DNA of 64,000 nucleotides, taken from contig CP107851.1 in the NCBI GenBank assembly GCA_036013505.1, positions 2,480,001-2,544,000 on the forward strand, written 5' to 3'. Source of the stretch: Streptomyces sp. NBC_00510. GTDB taxonomy: Bacteria > Actinomycetota > Actinomycetes > Streptomycetales > Streptomycetaceae. The position numbers and the translations under genes were made by a program. Shown here piece after piece: positions 1 through 9,651 of the stretch. How positions within the stretch are numbered: the first letter of the stretch is position 1; each line of letters opens with the position of its first letter. The notes beneath the pieces were generated by a model that saw only the letters and a list, made by a program, of their open reading frames with translations, was not told the origin of the DNA and searched no databases.

Positions 1-452
1 GGCGCGTGATCGGTGTGCGCGAACGTCGCGAGAAGTCGGTCGACAGCACGAGACCGTTGGACTACCTGTTCGCCGCCTCAAAATTTCTGTCGCGGACGGA
101 AACTTTTCGGGTCCTCACAGCATCGTGGGGGCATGAGAAGCGGCAACCACAGACTGGAGCGCCGGGGGCGCCGACCGCGGTGTCGGGGGTTAAGCACAAA
201 CCCTCACCGTGAACGGTGTGAATTGGCTCTGGCGCGCCTGATCAGGGTTGTGCAGAGCGATCGTGGTACAGGTTTCGCATGCACGGTTGGGGGTCTGGCC
301 CCGTCGCCGGGTCGGGCCTTCTCAGGTGTCCACCAGTTGATTCTGACTTGACGGTTTGTTACTTACCCATCGATCGCCTGAGCCCGGTGATTCACAAATA
401 ATCGTGTGCCTTGTCGTTGAATACCCGTACACCAAGAGAGAGGAACAAGTCG
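1..452. other. Leading segment without a convincing gene
   Basis: Two overlapping short frames run through the first 350 bases, but neither has a recognisable motif, a good ribosome binding site or a domain-like composition. The last part lies directly upstream of the hydrolase at 453 and probably holds its promoter. I could not point to clear -35/-10 boxes. Confidence 0.5.
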
Positions 453-1271
453 ATGCCTACCATCACTACCTCGGATGGCGTTGAGATCTTCTACAAGGAC
501 TGGGGTACTGGTCAGCCGATCGTCTTCAGTCACGGTTGGCCCCTGTCGGCCGACGACTGGGACGCGCAGATGATGTTCTTTCTGCAGCACGGTTACCGGG
601 TGATCGCCCACGACCGGCGCGGGCACGGCCGGTCGGAGCAGGTCAGCACGGGCAACGACATGGAGCACTGGGTCGAGGACCTTGCTGCGCTGACCGCGCA
701 CCTGGGCCTGAAGGACGCCATCCACATCGGGCACTCCACGGGTGGCGGCGAGGTCACCCGCTACGTCGCCCGCTACCAGGACCGAGTCGCCAAGGCAGTG
801 CTCGTCGCCTCACTGACCCCGAACATGTACCAGTCCGACGACAACCCCGCGGGCCAGCCTCAGGAGTGGTTCGAGGCCATCAAGGACGGAACCCTCAACA
901 GGCGCGCGGACTTCTTCCGCGAGGTGCCGGAAGGCCCGTTCTACGGGTTCAACCTCCCGGGAGCCGAGCGGTCCGAGGGGATCATCGCGAACTGGTGGCG
1001 GCAGGCCATGGCCGGCAGCATCCAGGCCCACTACGAGACCCCCAACACCTGGCTGGAGGACTACACCGAAGACCTCCAGAAGATCACCGTCCCCGTCCTG
1101 GTCATGCACGGTGAAGCCGACCAGGTCGTTCCCTTCGCCAGCTCCGTCCCGCGAGCAGTCGAACTGCTCAAGAACGGCACCCAGAAGACCTACCCGGGCT
1201 ACCCCCACGGAATGCTCACCACCCACGCGGACGTCCTCAACGCCGACCTCCTCGCCTTCATCCAGTCCTGA
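453..1271 (+). CDS. Alpha/beta-fold hydrolase, non-haem chloroperoxidase-like
   Basis: This 272-aa cytoplasmic protein matches the cofactor-free haloperoxidase/esterase branch of the alpha/beta hydrolases. Visible landmarks are the oxyanion HGWP at residue 27, the GHSTGGG nucleophile elbow with Ser95, the acid Asp223 in HGEADQVVP, and His252 in YPHGM, a full catalytic triad. The start at ATG 453 is chosen because the family begins MPTITTSDGVEIFYKDWG and a purine-rich AGAGAGAGG sits about 10 bases upstream; the frame is open to 411 but that extension is not family-like. These enzymes hydrolyse esters or make peracids, and the halogenation name is historical. It is monocistronic, followed by a strong hairpin and then an AraC regulator on the same strand, which may control it. 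Confidence 0.88.
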   Translation: MPTITTSDGVEIFYKDWGTGQPIVFSHGWPLSADDWDAQMMFFLQHGYRVIAHDRRGHGRSEQVSTGNDMEHWVEDLAALTAHLGLKDAIHIGHSTGGGEVTRYVARYQDRVAKAVLVASLTPNMYQSDDNPAGQPQEWFEAIKDGTLNRRADFFREVPEGPFYGFNLPGAERSEGIIANWWRQAMAGSIQAHYETPNTWLEDYTEDLQKITVPVLVMHGEADQVVPFASSVPRAVELLKNGTQKTYPGYPHGMLTTHADVLNADLLAFIQS

Positions 1272-1353
1272 CACCACCCACACCACCGCTCAACATCAAA
1301 AACACCCCACACGGACGCTTCGCCACACGAAAACAGCGCAAACGCCCGTGACA

Positions 1354-1386
1354 CCGGTTGGCCCTGACAACAACAGGGCCAACCGG
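1354..1386. terminator. Rho-independent-type hairpin after the hydrolase
   Basis: A perfect 13-bp inverted repeat (CCGGTTGGCCCTG and its complement) with a 7-base loop lies 82 bases past the hydrolase stop. There is no U-tract, which is normal for actinomycete terminators. It separates the hydrolase from the AraC gene. Confidence 0.75.
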
Positions 1387-1427
1387 CTAGAACTCGAAGT
1401 AGCCGTATCACCACTATCCATGGGGTA

Positions 1428-2573
1428 GTGAATCTCTCCCAGGATGAGATCCGGATTTTCCTGACTACCTACGACCCTGGCTTTACCAGCGGTTGGAGGA
1501 AGTTTTTGAAATCTGTGGGCGCCGAACAGAAGGATGCAAGCCACATGTCCGATCTTTTTCTCGCGACAGCCAGTCGCGACATCTGCGACCGGAGCGGATC
1601 TCAGATCACCCGAAACGCCACTGACTATGCAAAGATGCTCATGTCACTGCGCATCCCACCCCGGCCCATGCCTCAGGCCCAGCAGATTCTTCACCGGTGG
1701 AGTCGCGCAAACCTATTCCCGTACGTAACGAATCTCAATCTGTCCCCATATGGCGGAGAACGCAGCTTCCGCTTCGACGCGTACGGATACAAACTGGGCG
1801 ACATGCTCTATGTGAATCAGTACTGTGATGCGGTAACCGGCCTCACTGATAAAGAGTGCGAACCGGATGCCGTGATCGCTCACTTCGTGCTTTCCGGCTC
1901 GATCGGATTCGAGAGTGGCGGCCACGCGGTCAGTGTCCGACCTGGGCAGATGTGCGTACGGGACATCAGGCACCAGCGCTTCTGGGTAGAGCCGGGAACG
2001 GTGACGCGATGGATGACGGTGCCACGGCCCATGGTCGTCAATCATCTACGCGATGACAAAATGCCGAATCCCGCGGTGGTCTGCAACTCGTCCCCCGAGG
2101 CAAAATTTCTGATCTCGTATTTGGAGGCAGTCAAGGCCCAGGACCACAAACTCCTGTCACCCGCCGGCACGCGCGCGATCGAACAGGCTGCCGTAACGCT
2201 GCTGTCAGGACTCGTCGCGGGCATTTCGCCGCATGAATCACAGGAATTTCGAAGTGCAACCCTGGGAGCGGCTCGAAGGTTCATCGATCTGAAAGTGGCG
2301 GATCATGATCTTACCCCCGCCTCTATCGCGCATGGCATCGGCGTATCAGTGAGGACCCTGCACCGCTCCTTCGCTGCCGCCGACGATACTGTTATGGGAT
2401 ATCTTCGGCGACGTAGAATGCACGAGGCTCATGCCGAGCTACTCAGGACTCGCGGAGCAGTGACGGTCGCAGACCTTGCCGCGAAATGGAATTTCTCGGA
2501 CTCAAGTCACTTCATTCGCCAGTTCAAGGACCTGTACGGCACCACGCCTGCGGCCTACTTGAGAAATCTGTGA
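1428..2573 (+). CDS. AraC-family transcriptional regulator
   Basis: This 381-aa protein has an N-terminal ligand-binding half of the AraC_binding_2 kind (roughly residues 60-250) and a C-terminal double helix-turn-helix. The first HTH reads GVSVRTLHRSF (about residue 304) and the second ends in SDSSHFIRQFKDLYGTTPAAY, the classic AraC/XylS signature. It starts at a GTG; a later ATG at 1545 is possible. Codon use is visibly more A/T-rich than neighbouring genes, suggesting transfer. It sits downstream of the hydrolase and convergent with the SARP gene, so its target is probably local but unproven. Confidence 0.85.
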   Translation: MNLSQDEIRIFLTTYDPGFTSGWRKFLKSVGAEQKDASHMSDLFLATASRDICDRSGSQITRNATDYAKMLMSLRIPPRPMPQAQQILHRWSRANLFPYVTNLNLSPYGGERSFRFDAYGYKLGDMLYVNQYCDAVTGLTDKECEPDAVIAHFVLSGSIGFESGGHAVSVRPGQMCVRDIRHQRFWVEPGTVTRWMTVPRPMVVNHLRDDKMPNPAVVCNSSPEAKFLISYLEAVKAQDHKLLSPAGTRAIEQAAVTLLSGLVAGISPHESQEFRSATLGAARRFIDLKVADHDLTPASIAHGIGVSVRTLHRSFAAADDTVMGYLRRRRMHEAHAELLRTRGAVTVADLAAKWNFSDSSHFIRQFKDLYGTTPAAYLRNL

Positions 2574-2657
2574 ACAATTCCGATAGATTCTGTCGGGCGG
2601 CGCAGAATGCACATGCTTGTCCTGTGCTGCTTGACGGCACCCGATCACACCCGGGCG

Positions 2658-5600
2658 TCACCCCAAGGGCACCATCAACTCCGCGGCACGACGGGCGATG
2701 ATGTATGCCCCGCGTTCATTCGAAACGGCCTCAGCCTTTGCAGCCGCGGCCCTGACGACATCTGAAGGCGCGCCTCGCGCGTGCAGCACCTTTGCCCGGA
2801 GCAGGAGACGCAAGCCTTCGGTGAACCGCTCGTCATGGACATCGGACAGGCATTCGGAACGGTCGAGGGCGGCGTCGGCCTCGTCCGGCATGTCGGCTGC
2901 CAGGAACATCTCGGCGAGTAGGGCGAGGTACTGGGTGACGCCGTACAGCGGTGGATCAAGCATTGTCGTGACGATGACATGTTCGGCCTCGGCTGCGGCG
3001 CCGGCCGGATCGTCACCGGTCATTGCGCGCGCCCAGCACCGGCTCACCCGCAGATAGGAGTCGACGTTGACGAAGAAGTGGTCGGGGTCCGCCGTTCGCC
3101 ATCGCTCCGTGATACGCATCCCCCAAGCCGCGTCGCCGGCCCACTGAGCGGCATCGGCAGCCCAGTGGGCCCAGACCGAAATCGCGTACGGGTCGTCGCC
3201 CGCAGCGTCCTCCACTGCGCTCAGCAGAGCTCTCGCGGCGTCGACGTCTCCGTGCACCGTGATCATCAGCGCCCGGAACATCGGTGCGAACATCCGCAGA
3301 TCGCGCCGCAATGGGTTTTCCTGTCGCCATTGAGCGTCTTCGAGTACGGTCCAGTCGTCATCATTCATGTACCGCAGTCCCGCGCCGGCGTCACCCTGCT
3401 CGAACGCATACAGGCCATTGAGCTGCCGGGCGTATGCGCGCGCCGTTCGATCGGCGGATCCCTCGCCCTCCTCGACCAGTCGTCGCGCGAGGGCGTTCGT
3501 CTCGGGCTGATGGTGGCTGAACGCGGCAACGACCCGCATGAACAGGAAGTCAGCGGCCTCGCCCTCCCGGCCAAGACTGCGCGCCAAATGCTCGGCGCGC
3601 GCCAGAAGATCCGCGTAGGACCCGCTGAACCCTGATTGCCTCCAGAAGACGGTGGCCAGTAGCGCTACAGCTGCCAGTTCCACCTCTGCCGAACCGGCCG
3701 CTCTGGCCATTCGGACGGCGGACTGCAACTGACGCTCGGCGGCCTCGAACGCGGACTTGGTTGCTGCACGGCGGCCCGCACGCAGCAGTGCGCTAGCGGT
3801 TCGGGAAGGCTCAGCAAGGGGCCCGGCAGCCCACAAATGGTAGGCGAGGCGCTCTGTAACCGAGTCGTCAGCAATGATTCCGGCGTCGAGCGCGTCCGCG
3901 ATACGAAGGTGCGACGCGCCAGCCAGTCTGGGCGGTATGACAGCGGCCACCGCTTCGCGGACCAGGTCGTGCGGGAAACGGACCGAAAACGGGTCTCCCG
4001 GCACGGGCTCCAGCACACCGAGCGCCGTCAAGGGCTCAAGTCGGGCGAGGCAGGTCGGGGCGTCGACAGCCGCGACGTGCGCGAGCAACCTGACGCTGAC
4101 GTCGCGCCCCACGAGCGCGGCGGTCTGCAACAACCATCGCACCTCGTTGCTGAGGTCGGCGGTCCGGCTACGCACGATGTCTCGAATGCTGCACGGCACA
4201 CCGGCCCCGCCGGCCGACGCGGCAGTTATGCCACCAGCCGACGCCAGTAGCCGCGAAAGCTCCCGGACGAAGAACGGATTGCCGGCAGTTCGCGCATAGA
4301 TGCTGTGAAGGGCGCCGAACTCGGGTTCCTTGCCTGTCTCCTGCCGGACAAGCTCGGCCACTTCGTCCTCGCCCAGCGGGCCAAGACGGATCCGGTGGTG
4401 GCCGGGGGCACGGCTCACCGTGGCGAGGAACTGGGACAACTCTGTTCCCGGTACGGGCGCGCGGTCCCGAAGGGCACCGACCACCACGGCACCGCGGGGC
4501 AATCGCATCGACAAGTGGCCGAGCAATTGCAGGGAAGCCACGTCGGCCCACTGGAGATCATCGACAACGAGGACCACAGGCCTCCGGGCCAGGGTTCGGC
4601 TGACCAGGGCGACAACCTGCTCGAACAAACGGAAGCGTGCGCCGCCGTCAGGCGGGACCGTCAATCCGCCATAATCCCGTGCAGTTTCCACGAGCTGACC
4701 AAGTTCGCCAGTGAGCCATGCTGCTCGCTCTTCGGCAGGCAGGCTGTCAAAGATCGCGCGGACCATGTTCACCCATGGCCACATGGACGGTGTCCCGTCG
4801 CCTTCAAGACACATGCCCCACACCACGAGCGCGCCCCAACGCTCCGACTCGGCAGTCATCTCCTTCAGCAGGCGAGTCTTTCCCACGCCTGGCTCCCCGT
4901 CGACAACCACCACGCTCGTCTCACCGGCAAGGGCGGAGCGCACGACGTTCGCCAGCACGCTGAGCTCTTCTGCACGGCCTACGAATCCTGCGGCAACCTT
5001 GTCGGGTGCACCGGAGGGTTCGCCGATCCCATTCGCCGTGACATCCGGTGCCGGGCTCTCGATCAAGACTCGTTGTTGCGCGGTGCACAACGCCGGCCCA
5101 GGATCTACGCCGAGCTCGTCACCGAGCCGGGCGCAAACCGTCCGCACTCTCTCAAGCGCCTCAGCTCGATGCCCGGCTGCACCCAGATTGTTGACGAGGG
5201 CGGCGTGCACATCCTCATCCAACGGTGCCATTGACGCTGCCAGACGCAACGCCGACAAGACCCGCTGCGGCTGTCCCATCCGCACTGCAAGATCACCTGC
5301 CGCCACGCACGCCTGGAGGAACTCACCCTGCAACGCGATGAAAAGCGGTAGCGATCCGAGACCCACCCCGTCCCCAGCCGAGCCACGCCACAACACCAGT
5401 GCCTCGACCAGACTGTTCAGCGCTGCCTGATACTGCCGCCCCGAGACGGCCAGACGAGCAGTTTTGACATGCTCGCGGAAATCAATCAGATCAAGCCCGC
5501 TGTTCCGACTCTCGAACAGGTAGCCGTCGCCGCGCCGCAACAGGTACGAACCCGTTGCGCGGGCCGGCAGATCCGGCTCCAATACCCGGCGCAGCGCACC

Positions 5601-5888
5601 TACATACTTGTGAATCACATTCAGTGCACTGACTGGGGGTCGGTCGTCCCAGATCAGATCGATCAGTTGGGTTCGACTGACCGGCTGGTCCGCCCTGGCC
5701 AGGAGCACCGCCAGGAGAACTCCTTGCTGTCTAGGACCCGGATCCAGCTCGACTTCCCCTCGCCACAGTCGCAACGGACCCAAGATCTGAAGACGCAAGG
5801 AACGGTTGCCGACCTGCGGTTCCGAAGCAGCATCGGACAACATGACCACGCCCAACCGCTCCCGATGCTTGGCAAGTTCGGGCTTCAA
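2658..5888 (-). CDS. SARP/LAL-type regulator: winged helix, BTAD and AAA ATPase
   Basis: This 1076-aa regulator combines an OmpR-like winged helix (LQILGPLRLW, about residues 32-105), a BTAD repeat domain (about 115-255), an ATPase with Walker A GEPGVGKTR (about residue 328) and Walker B VVLVVDDLQWAD (about residue 430), and a long alpha-helical TPR-like tail. It belongs to the AfsR/large SARP class that activates secondary-metabolite or stress genes. The TTG at 5888 lies three bases after the stop of the upstream DJ-1 gene, so translation is probably coupled; an ATG at 5843 is an alternative start. No C-terminal LuxR HTH is seen. Target genes are not evident; no biosynthetic cluster is in the window. 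Confidence 0.87.
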   Translation of the reverse strand: MKPELAKHRERLGVVMLSDAASEPQVGNRSLRLQILGPLRLWRGEVELDPGPRQQGVLLAVLLARADQPVSRTQLIDLIWDDRPPVSALNVIHKYVGALRRVLEPDLPARATGSYLLRRGDGYLFESRNSGLDLIDFREHVKTARLAVSGRQYQAALNSLVEALVLWRGSAGDGVGLGSLPLFIALQGEFLQACVAAGDLAVRMGQPQRVLSALRLAASMAPLDEDVHAALVNNLGAAGHRAEALERVRTVCARLGDELGVDPGPALCTAQQRVLIESPAPDVTANGIGEPSGAPDKVAAGFVGRAEELSVLANVVRSALAGETSVVVVDGEPGVGKTRLLKEMTAESERWGALVVWGMCLEGDGTPSMWPWVNMVRAIFDSLPAEERAAWLTGELGQLVETARDYGGLTVPPDGGARFRLFEQVVALVSRTLARRPVVLVVDDLQWADVASLQLLGHLSMRLPRGAVVVGALRDRAPVPGTELSQFLATVSRAPGHHRIRLGPLGEDEVAELVRQETGKEPEFGALHSIYARTAGNPFFVRELSRLLASAGGITAASAGGAGVPCSIRDIVRSRTADLSNEVRWLLQTAALVGRDVSVRLLAHVAAVDAPTCLARLEPLTALGVLEPVPGDPFSVRFPHDLVREAVAAVIPPRLAGASHLRIADALDAGIIADDSVTERLAYHLWAAGPLAEPSRTASALLRAGRRAATKSAFEAAERQLQSAVRMARAAGSAEVELAAVALLATVFWRQSGFSGSYADLLARAEHLARSLGREGEAADFLFMRVVAAFSHHQPETNALARRLVEEGEGSADRTARAYARQLNGLYAFEQGDAGAGLRYMNDDDWTVLEDAQWRQENPLRRDLRMFAPMFRALMITVHGDVDAARALLSAVEDAAGDDPYAISVWAHWAADAAQWAGDAAWGMRITERWRTADPDHFFVNVDSYLRVSRCWARAMTGDDPAGAAAEAEHVIVTTMLDPPLYGVTQYLALLAEMFLAADMPDEADAALDRSECLSDVHDERFTEGLRLLLRAKVLHARGAPSDVVRAAAAKAEAVSNERGAYIIARRAAELMVPLG

Positions 5889-5891
5889 TCT

Positions 5892-6593
5892 CTACCACCA
5901 GTCATGGTCGGCCGACTGCGTCAGTCCACAGAGAACGGAGACGATGGCTTGGCCGACACCAGCGGCCGATGCCGGATTCTGCCCCGTGACCAGGCGCCCG
6001 TCCACCACTACGTGGGGGCGGAATTCAGGTGCTGCGCTGTACCTCGCGCCACGCTCTTCCAGCCGGCTTTGCAACAGGAAGGGGATCACGTTCCCCAGGC
6101 CGATGGAGAGTTCCTCCTCGTTGCTGAAGGCAGCCACCTGCCTGCCGGCGACCAGGTACGATCCGTCGGACAGAGCGGTGTTCACCAGCCCTGCCACACC
6201 GTGGCCCACTGCTCCCACAACGCCACCTGCCTCGTAAATACGCCGAGCCACATCCATCAGAACCGGGTTTTGGGGGAAGTCCCACATGCCGCCATAGCCC
6301 CCTGCATAGAGAATCGCGTCGTAGTTGCCAGGAATCACGTCATCCGGAGTCATCGCGTTCGCCAACTGCTGGGTGATTGACGCGTCATTCAAGAATTTCA
6401 TTTGGACGGGATCGGTGACGTCAGTGCAGTCCGGATAAGGGCGGCCCCCTTGCGGTGATACGAGGTTCACCCCGAATCCAGCAGCGGTGAAAATTCTCCA
6501 TGGATGAGCCGCATCGGCGACATGGAAACCAGTCAACCGTCCGGTTCCTCCCAGTTCGGTGTGACTCGTCAGGACTAACAAAACATGACGCAT
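5892..6593 (-). CDS. DJ-1/PfpI family protein lacking the catalytic cysteine
   Basis: This protein of about 233 aa matches Hsp31-like DJ-1/PfpI proteins: LTSHTELGGTGRLTGFH near the N-terminus, AGGYGGMWDFP in the middle, and GRLVTGQNPASA near the C-terminus. The family's nucleophile elbow usually reads AVCHGPA; here it is AVGHGVA, so Gly replaces the cysteine, and the GGHGG histidine is Tyr. It is therefore unlikely to be an active glyoxalase/protease and may act as a sensor or be a decaying copy. The ATG at 6593 is preferred (MRHVLLVLTSH) over 6626; a GGAG lies upstream. It is the first gene of a two-gene unit with the SARP regulator, separated by three bases. Confidence 0.85.
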   Translation of the reverse strand: MRHVLLVLTSHTELGGTGRLTGFHVADAAHPWRIFTAAGFGVNLVSPQGGRPYPDCTDVTDPVQMKFLNDASITQQLANAMTPDDVIPGNYDAILYAGGYGGMWDFPQNPVLMDVARRIYEAGGVVGAVGHGVAGLVNTALSDGSYLVAGRQVAAFSNEEELSIGLGNVIPFLLQSRLEERGARYSAAPEFRPHVVVDGRLVTGQNPASAAGVGQAIVSVLCGLTQSADHDWW

Positions 6594-6829
6594 GGCAGAC
6601 AAAATCTCCGCGCTAGGGGCCGGCACTCCGCTATCAGACGATGGTTAACGCGACCTCCTACCCGTAGGAGGTCTCCCTGTTCAGGGCGCAGACGCGCCGA
6701 CTGTCTGTTGGGGGCAGACGGCAGTCGCCGTGTGCCGATCAGCCCCGACCGGAGCGCATCCGCCAAGCCGTTGGCCACCGTAGACCCTGCTGATCATCCC
6801 CTGTGGGCGATCTGTCGACGCCGGCGTCA

Positions 6830-7590
6830 CGCCCGGTCTTGCGACCGGCAAGGAATGTCCGGGGCGCACGACCGCTGGCGGCCGCGCGTAACGACGGCAA
6901 CGAGACCGAAGCCGACTGCGGCCACATCGGAGGCCGCGTTCCTGGTCGCGGACGCAAGCGGCCGGCAGATGGCGATCCGGCTCGGCGTCGCCGGCGCAGT
7001 GGCAGTCGCGGTCCCGAACTCATCCGGTACCAGTGGGGCGAGGCGCCGGTGGTCGGCAATGCGATACCGGGGTGCACCGCGGTGGCTTCCAGGACGCTGG
7101 AGGCGTTCGGCAGATACCAGGGGCCCCTGGTACCACGCGACGAGTGCAGCCGGCCCGGCCGCGAAGTCGGACCGGATCCGGTGCAGACGCCGCCACCCGG
7201 TCCGATGCCTAGCACCGACTTCCCCAGGGCGGTCAGGTCGACCAGAGCGTCGATCGCCTCGGAGTCGGGATGGACCTCGTCCGGCCAGTCGGCGGCAACG
7301 GACAGGACGCCCGAATACGCCGCCGGGTAGCCATCGGCAGCCTGTGCTTGCCCATCGGCGGCAGGTCGCGCCACGATCAACGGCGCCCCCGTGGCCTTGT
7401 GGACGATTTTTGCCAAAGCCTTCCTGGGCGTCGAAGTGGTCACGGGCACGTCGATGGTCTGGGCGTGGGCCCTGACGGCCGAATCGATGCCCCGGACGAT
7501 GCCATACGCCGTCGCGGCCCCCGTGTCGTCGGTGACGGCCAGCGAGTAGATCCGCCCTCTGGGAGCGATGCACGGGCTGGCCTTGACCAC
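6830..7590 (-). pseudogene. Frameshifted remnant of a mycosin-like S8 serine protease
   Basis: Reading leftward from 7590, the frame gives GRIYSLAVTDDTG, AYGIVRGIDSAVRAHAQ, PAAYSGVLSVAADW, and DLTALGKSVLGIGPGGG, all typical of type VII-secretion mycosin/S8 proteases just before the catalytic serine. Around 7160 the sense moves to another frame (SDFAAGPAALVAWYQGPLVSAE), corresponding to the GTS(F)AAP serine region, then to a C-terminal part that looks like the mycosin membrane segment. The Asp and His regions of the N-terminus are absent. I see at least one frameshift and a 5' truncation, so it is inactive. Confidence 0.6.
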
Positions 7591-7889
7591 TTCTCGGGCT
7601 CCTCACATGATTACGTCTCGCAAGAAATTAGTACAGGAGGACTCCGCACGGAGCATGGAATGTGCGCGCCAATGGATTCCGGAGACTGGGGCACGGAAAT
7701 TCTACGCCTTCTCTTTCCGGGGTTGTTGGATACGAAGTCACCACTGTAAGAAAGACGAAGGATCCAGCCTGCCCCAGGCCTGCACGGCCCGCGTTCAAGG
7801 TGTGGAACGTCTTGCAAAAGTCCCCGGGCTCTGCCAAGCCTCGTTGCCGTTTCCGGGAATAGGCCAGTCGGCGACTACGTTGTGACGTC

Positions 7890-8543
7890 ATGGAGAATTC
7901 AGACGCAATGGGCCAGGCGCTGGCAGAAGTGGGCCCTCAGTTGCGGCGGCACCGTGTCCGCTGCGGCGTGACTCTCACGGCACTCGCCGAGGCAACCGGC
8001 ATCTCCAAGAGCACCCTCTCCCGCCTAGAGTCGGGCCAGCGGCGCCCCGGTCTGGAACTGTTGCTACCCATCATCCATGCACTCCGGATCAGCATGGACG
8101 ACGTGGTCCAAGTGGTCCCTCCCGAGGGAGCGTTCAACCGCTTGAAACCGCACTCCTGGAACGGGATGGTACGTATGCCGCTCACCCGGGAGATCGGCCC
8201 GATCCAGGCGTGGAAGCTCGTGATACCGGCAGGCCGGACCGAGCCAGATCCGCAGAGTCACGAGGGGCACATGTGGATGTACGTGCTGTCCGGCCGCATG
8301 CGTCTCGTCCTCGGAGACAAGGATCTGCAGATCAGAGTCGGTGAGTCAGCCGAGTTCTGCACACGGCTGCCGCACTGGTTCGGCAACAGTGAGCCGGAGC
8401 CAGCCGAAGTCATCTGCATGTTCGGGCGCCAGGGCGAGCAGGTACGGCCCCGTGTGATACCCACCGCCGGCTCTGGACGTCACCCGGCGGTTGCCGTGGC
8501 CGCAGCGATCCCAACCGAGCCGGCTGGCGATGCCTCCCCGTAG
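7890..8543 (+). CDS. XRE-family regulator with C-terminal cupin
   Basis: This 217-aa protein has an N-terminal XRE helix-turn-helix (about residues 14-70; LTALAEATGISKSTLSRLESG) and a C-terminal cupin (about 105-185; HEGHMWMYVLSGRMRLVLGD). This is the common HipB/PuuR-like repressor layout in which a small ligand binds the cupin barrel. It starts at ATG 7890, directly after the protease remnant on the other strand. It converges on the DUF6924 gene. The regulated gene is unknown; it could be lost along with the decayed neighbour. Confidence 0.88.
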   Translation: MENSDAMGQALAEVGPQLRRHRVRCGVTLTALAEATGISKSTLSRLESGQRRPGLELLLPIIHALRISMDDVVQVVPPEGAFNRLKPHSWNGMVRMPLTREIGPIQAWKLVIPAGRTEPDPQSHEGHMWMYVLSGRMRLVLGDKDLQIRVGESAEFCTRLPHWFGNSEPEPAEVICMFGRQGEQVRPRVIPTAGSGRHPAVAVAAAIPTEPAGDASP

Positions 8544-8739
8544 ATGCCTCGTGCCACGGACGGCTTAGAAGCGTAGTCGAGCACACGAGTCGGTTACTGA
8601 GCGTCTCAACGGCGCTGCTCGAGGGTGATACTGCCGCAGGGCAGAAACAGGATGGACCCACGCGCGACCCATGGTGGAGGCCCGGGACTTTCCACCACTA
8701 AAGAAGAAGGGCACTTGCCGACGAAAATGAGAAGTCGGG

Positions 8740-9243
8740 TCAAAACGACCGACAGCAGCATCGGTAGATACCTTCATGGTCACGACGGGCCACTGATGCA
8801 AATTCCTCGAAATCCATACTTGCAATGTTCAGGTTTCCATGCATGGAATGGACTATATGCGGAACAACCCTACACTCCCGACCGAACGCCATCGCTTCCG
8901 CATATTCTTTGTCGTCGGCAAAATCTTCTCGAGTGACTGTACTTACCGCCAGCAATGCGTGGTGACTGGCATGCATCGCCAGGGAGTCGGCCAAAAAGAA
9001 TACCGGCAGGCACCCTTTAAGTGATTCGTCTGCCGAAACTGCGGCCAGTACCTCATCTACACCCACACCCTGCCAAGCAGGATCGTCTACAATCCAAGTA
9101 GGCGATCCTGACTCAGAATGTTCAGCCAGAGTCGCCTTGATGAGCAGCCATGCGTGTTCGTCGCTATAGTCACTCCTGATGACTACAGGATCGAACTCGT
9201 TGCGATCGGCACTATTTGAAAAGACCCTCACTTTTTGCGCCAT
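8740..9243 (-). CDS. DUF6924 family protein
   Basis: This protein of about 167 aa shows VIRSDYSDEHAWLLIKA near the N-terminus, a central VDDPAWQGVGVDEVLAA, FFLADSLAM, and a C-terminal NIASMDFEEFA block. This pattern fits the actinobacterial DUF6924 family, of unknown function. The ATG at 9243 (MAQKVRVFS) follows GAAGG closely; the frame is open to 9312. It has no signal or membrane segment. Base composition is less GC-rich than usual here, consistent with acquisition. Nothing in the context suggests a role. Confidence 0.65.
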   Translation of the reverse strand: MAQKVRVFSNSADRNEFDPVVIRSDYSDEHAWLLIKATLAEHSESGSPTWIVDDPAWQGVGVDEVLAAVSADESLKGCLPVFFLADSLAMHASHHALLAVSTVTREDFADDKEYAEAMAFGRECRVVPHIVHSMHGNLNIASMDFEEFASVARRDHEGIYRCCCRSF

Positions 9244-9312
9244 CTGCCTTCGCTTCCGCTCGACCAAAAGCTTTTTCAATATCCGCTGCCGACTGTGTGA
9301 ACGCGCCCTCAC

Positions 9313-9651
9313 CGTGAGGCCCGTTCCGGTCCCTTGGCCGAGTCACTGGTTCTGACTGCCGCCGTTAAAGGGATCTTCGAAGACGTTTTACGCACGGGAC
9401 ATGTACGTCATAGTACCCCCGCTACAGAGGCAAGCCGGGAGCGATGCGTTTTCTCCCGTTGTTTTATCGCGTGATGCGGGCGGGCTTGATCTGGGGTGTT
9501 GTCGGCACCGTTGTCGCTTCCCACTCGGCGACCAGTCGTACGTTTGACGCGACGAAGCATTGTAAGTCGTGTGACCCCGTGTCAAACTTCCGGGGTCGAC
9601 GTGCCGTTCCCGTCGTGCAGGCAGCGATGCCACGGCCGTGCAGGTTAGGTG
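9313..9651. other. Intergenic, no gene seen
   Basis: No frame here carries recognisable motifs. The segment separates the DUF6924 gene from the end of the hydrolase at 9652, both read leftward. Confidence 0.5.
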
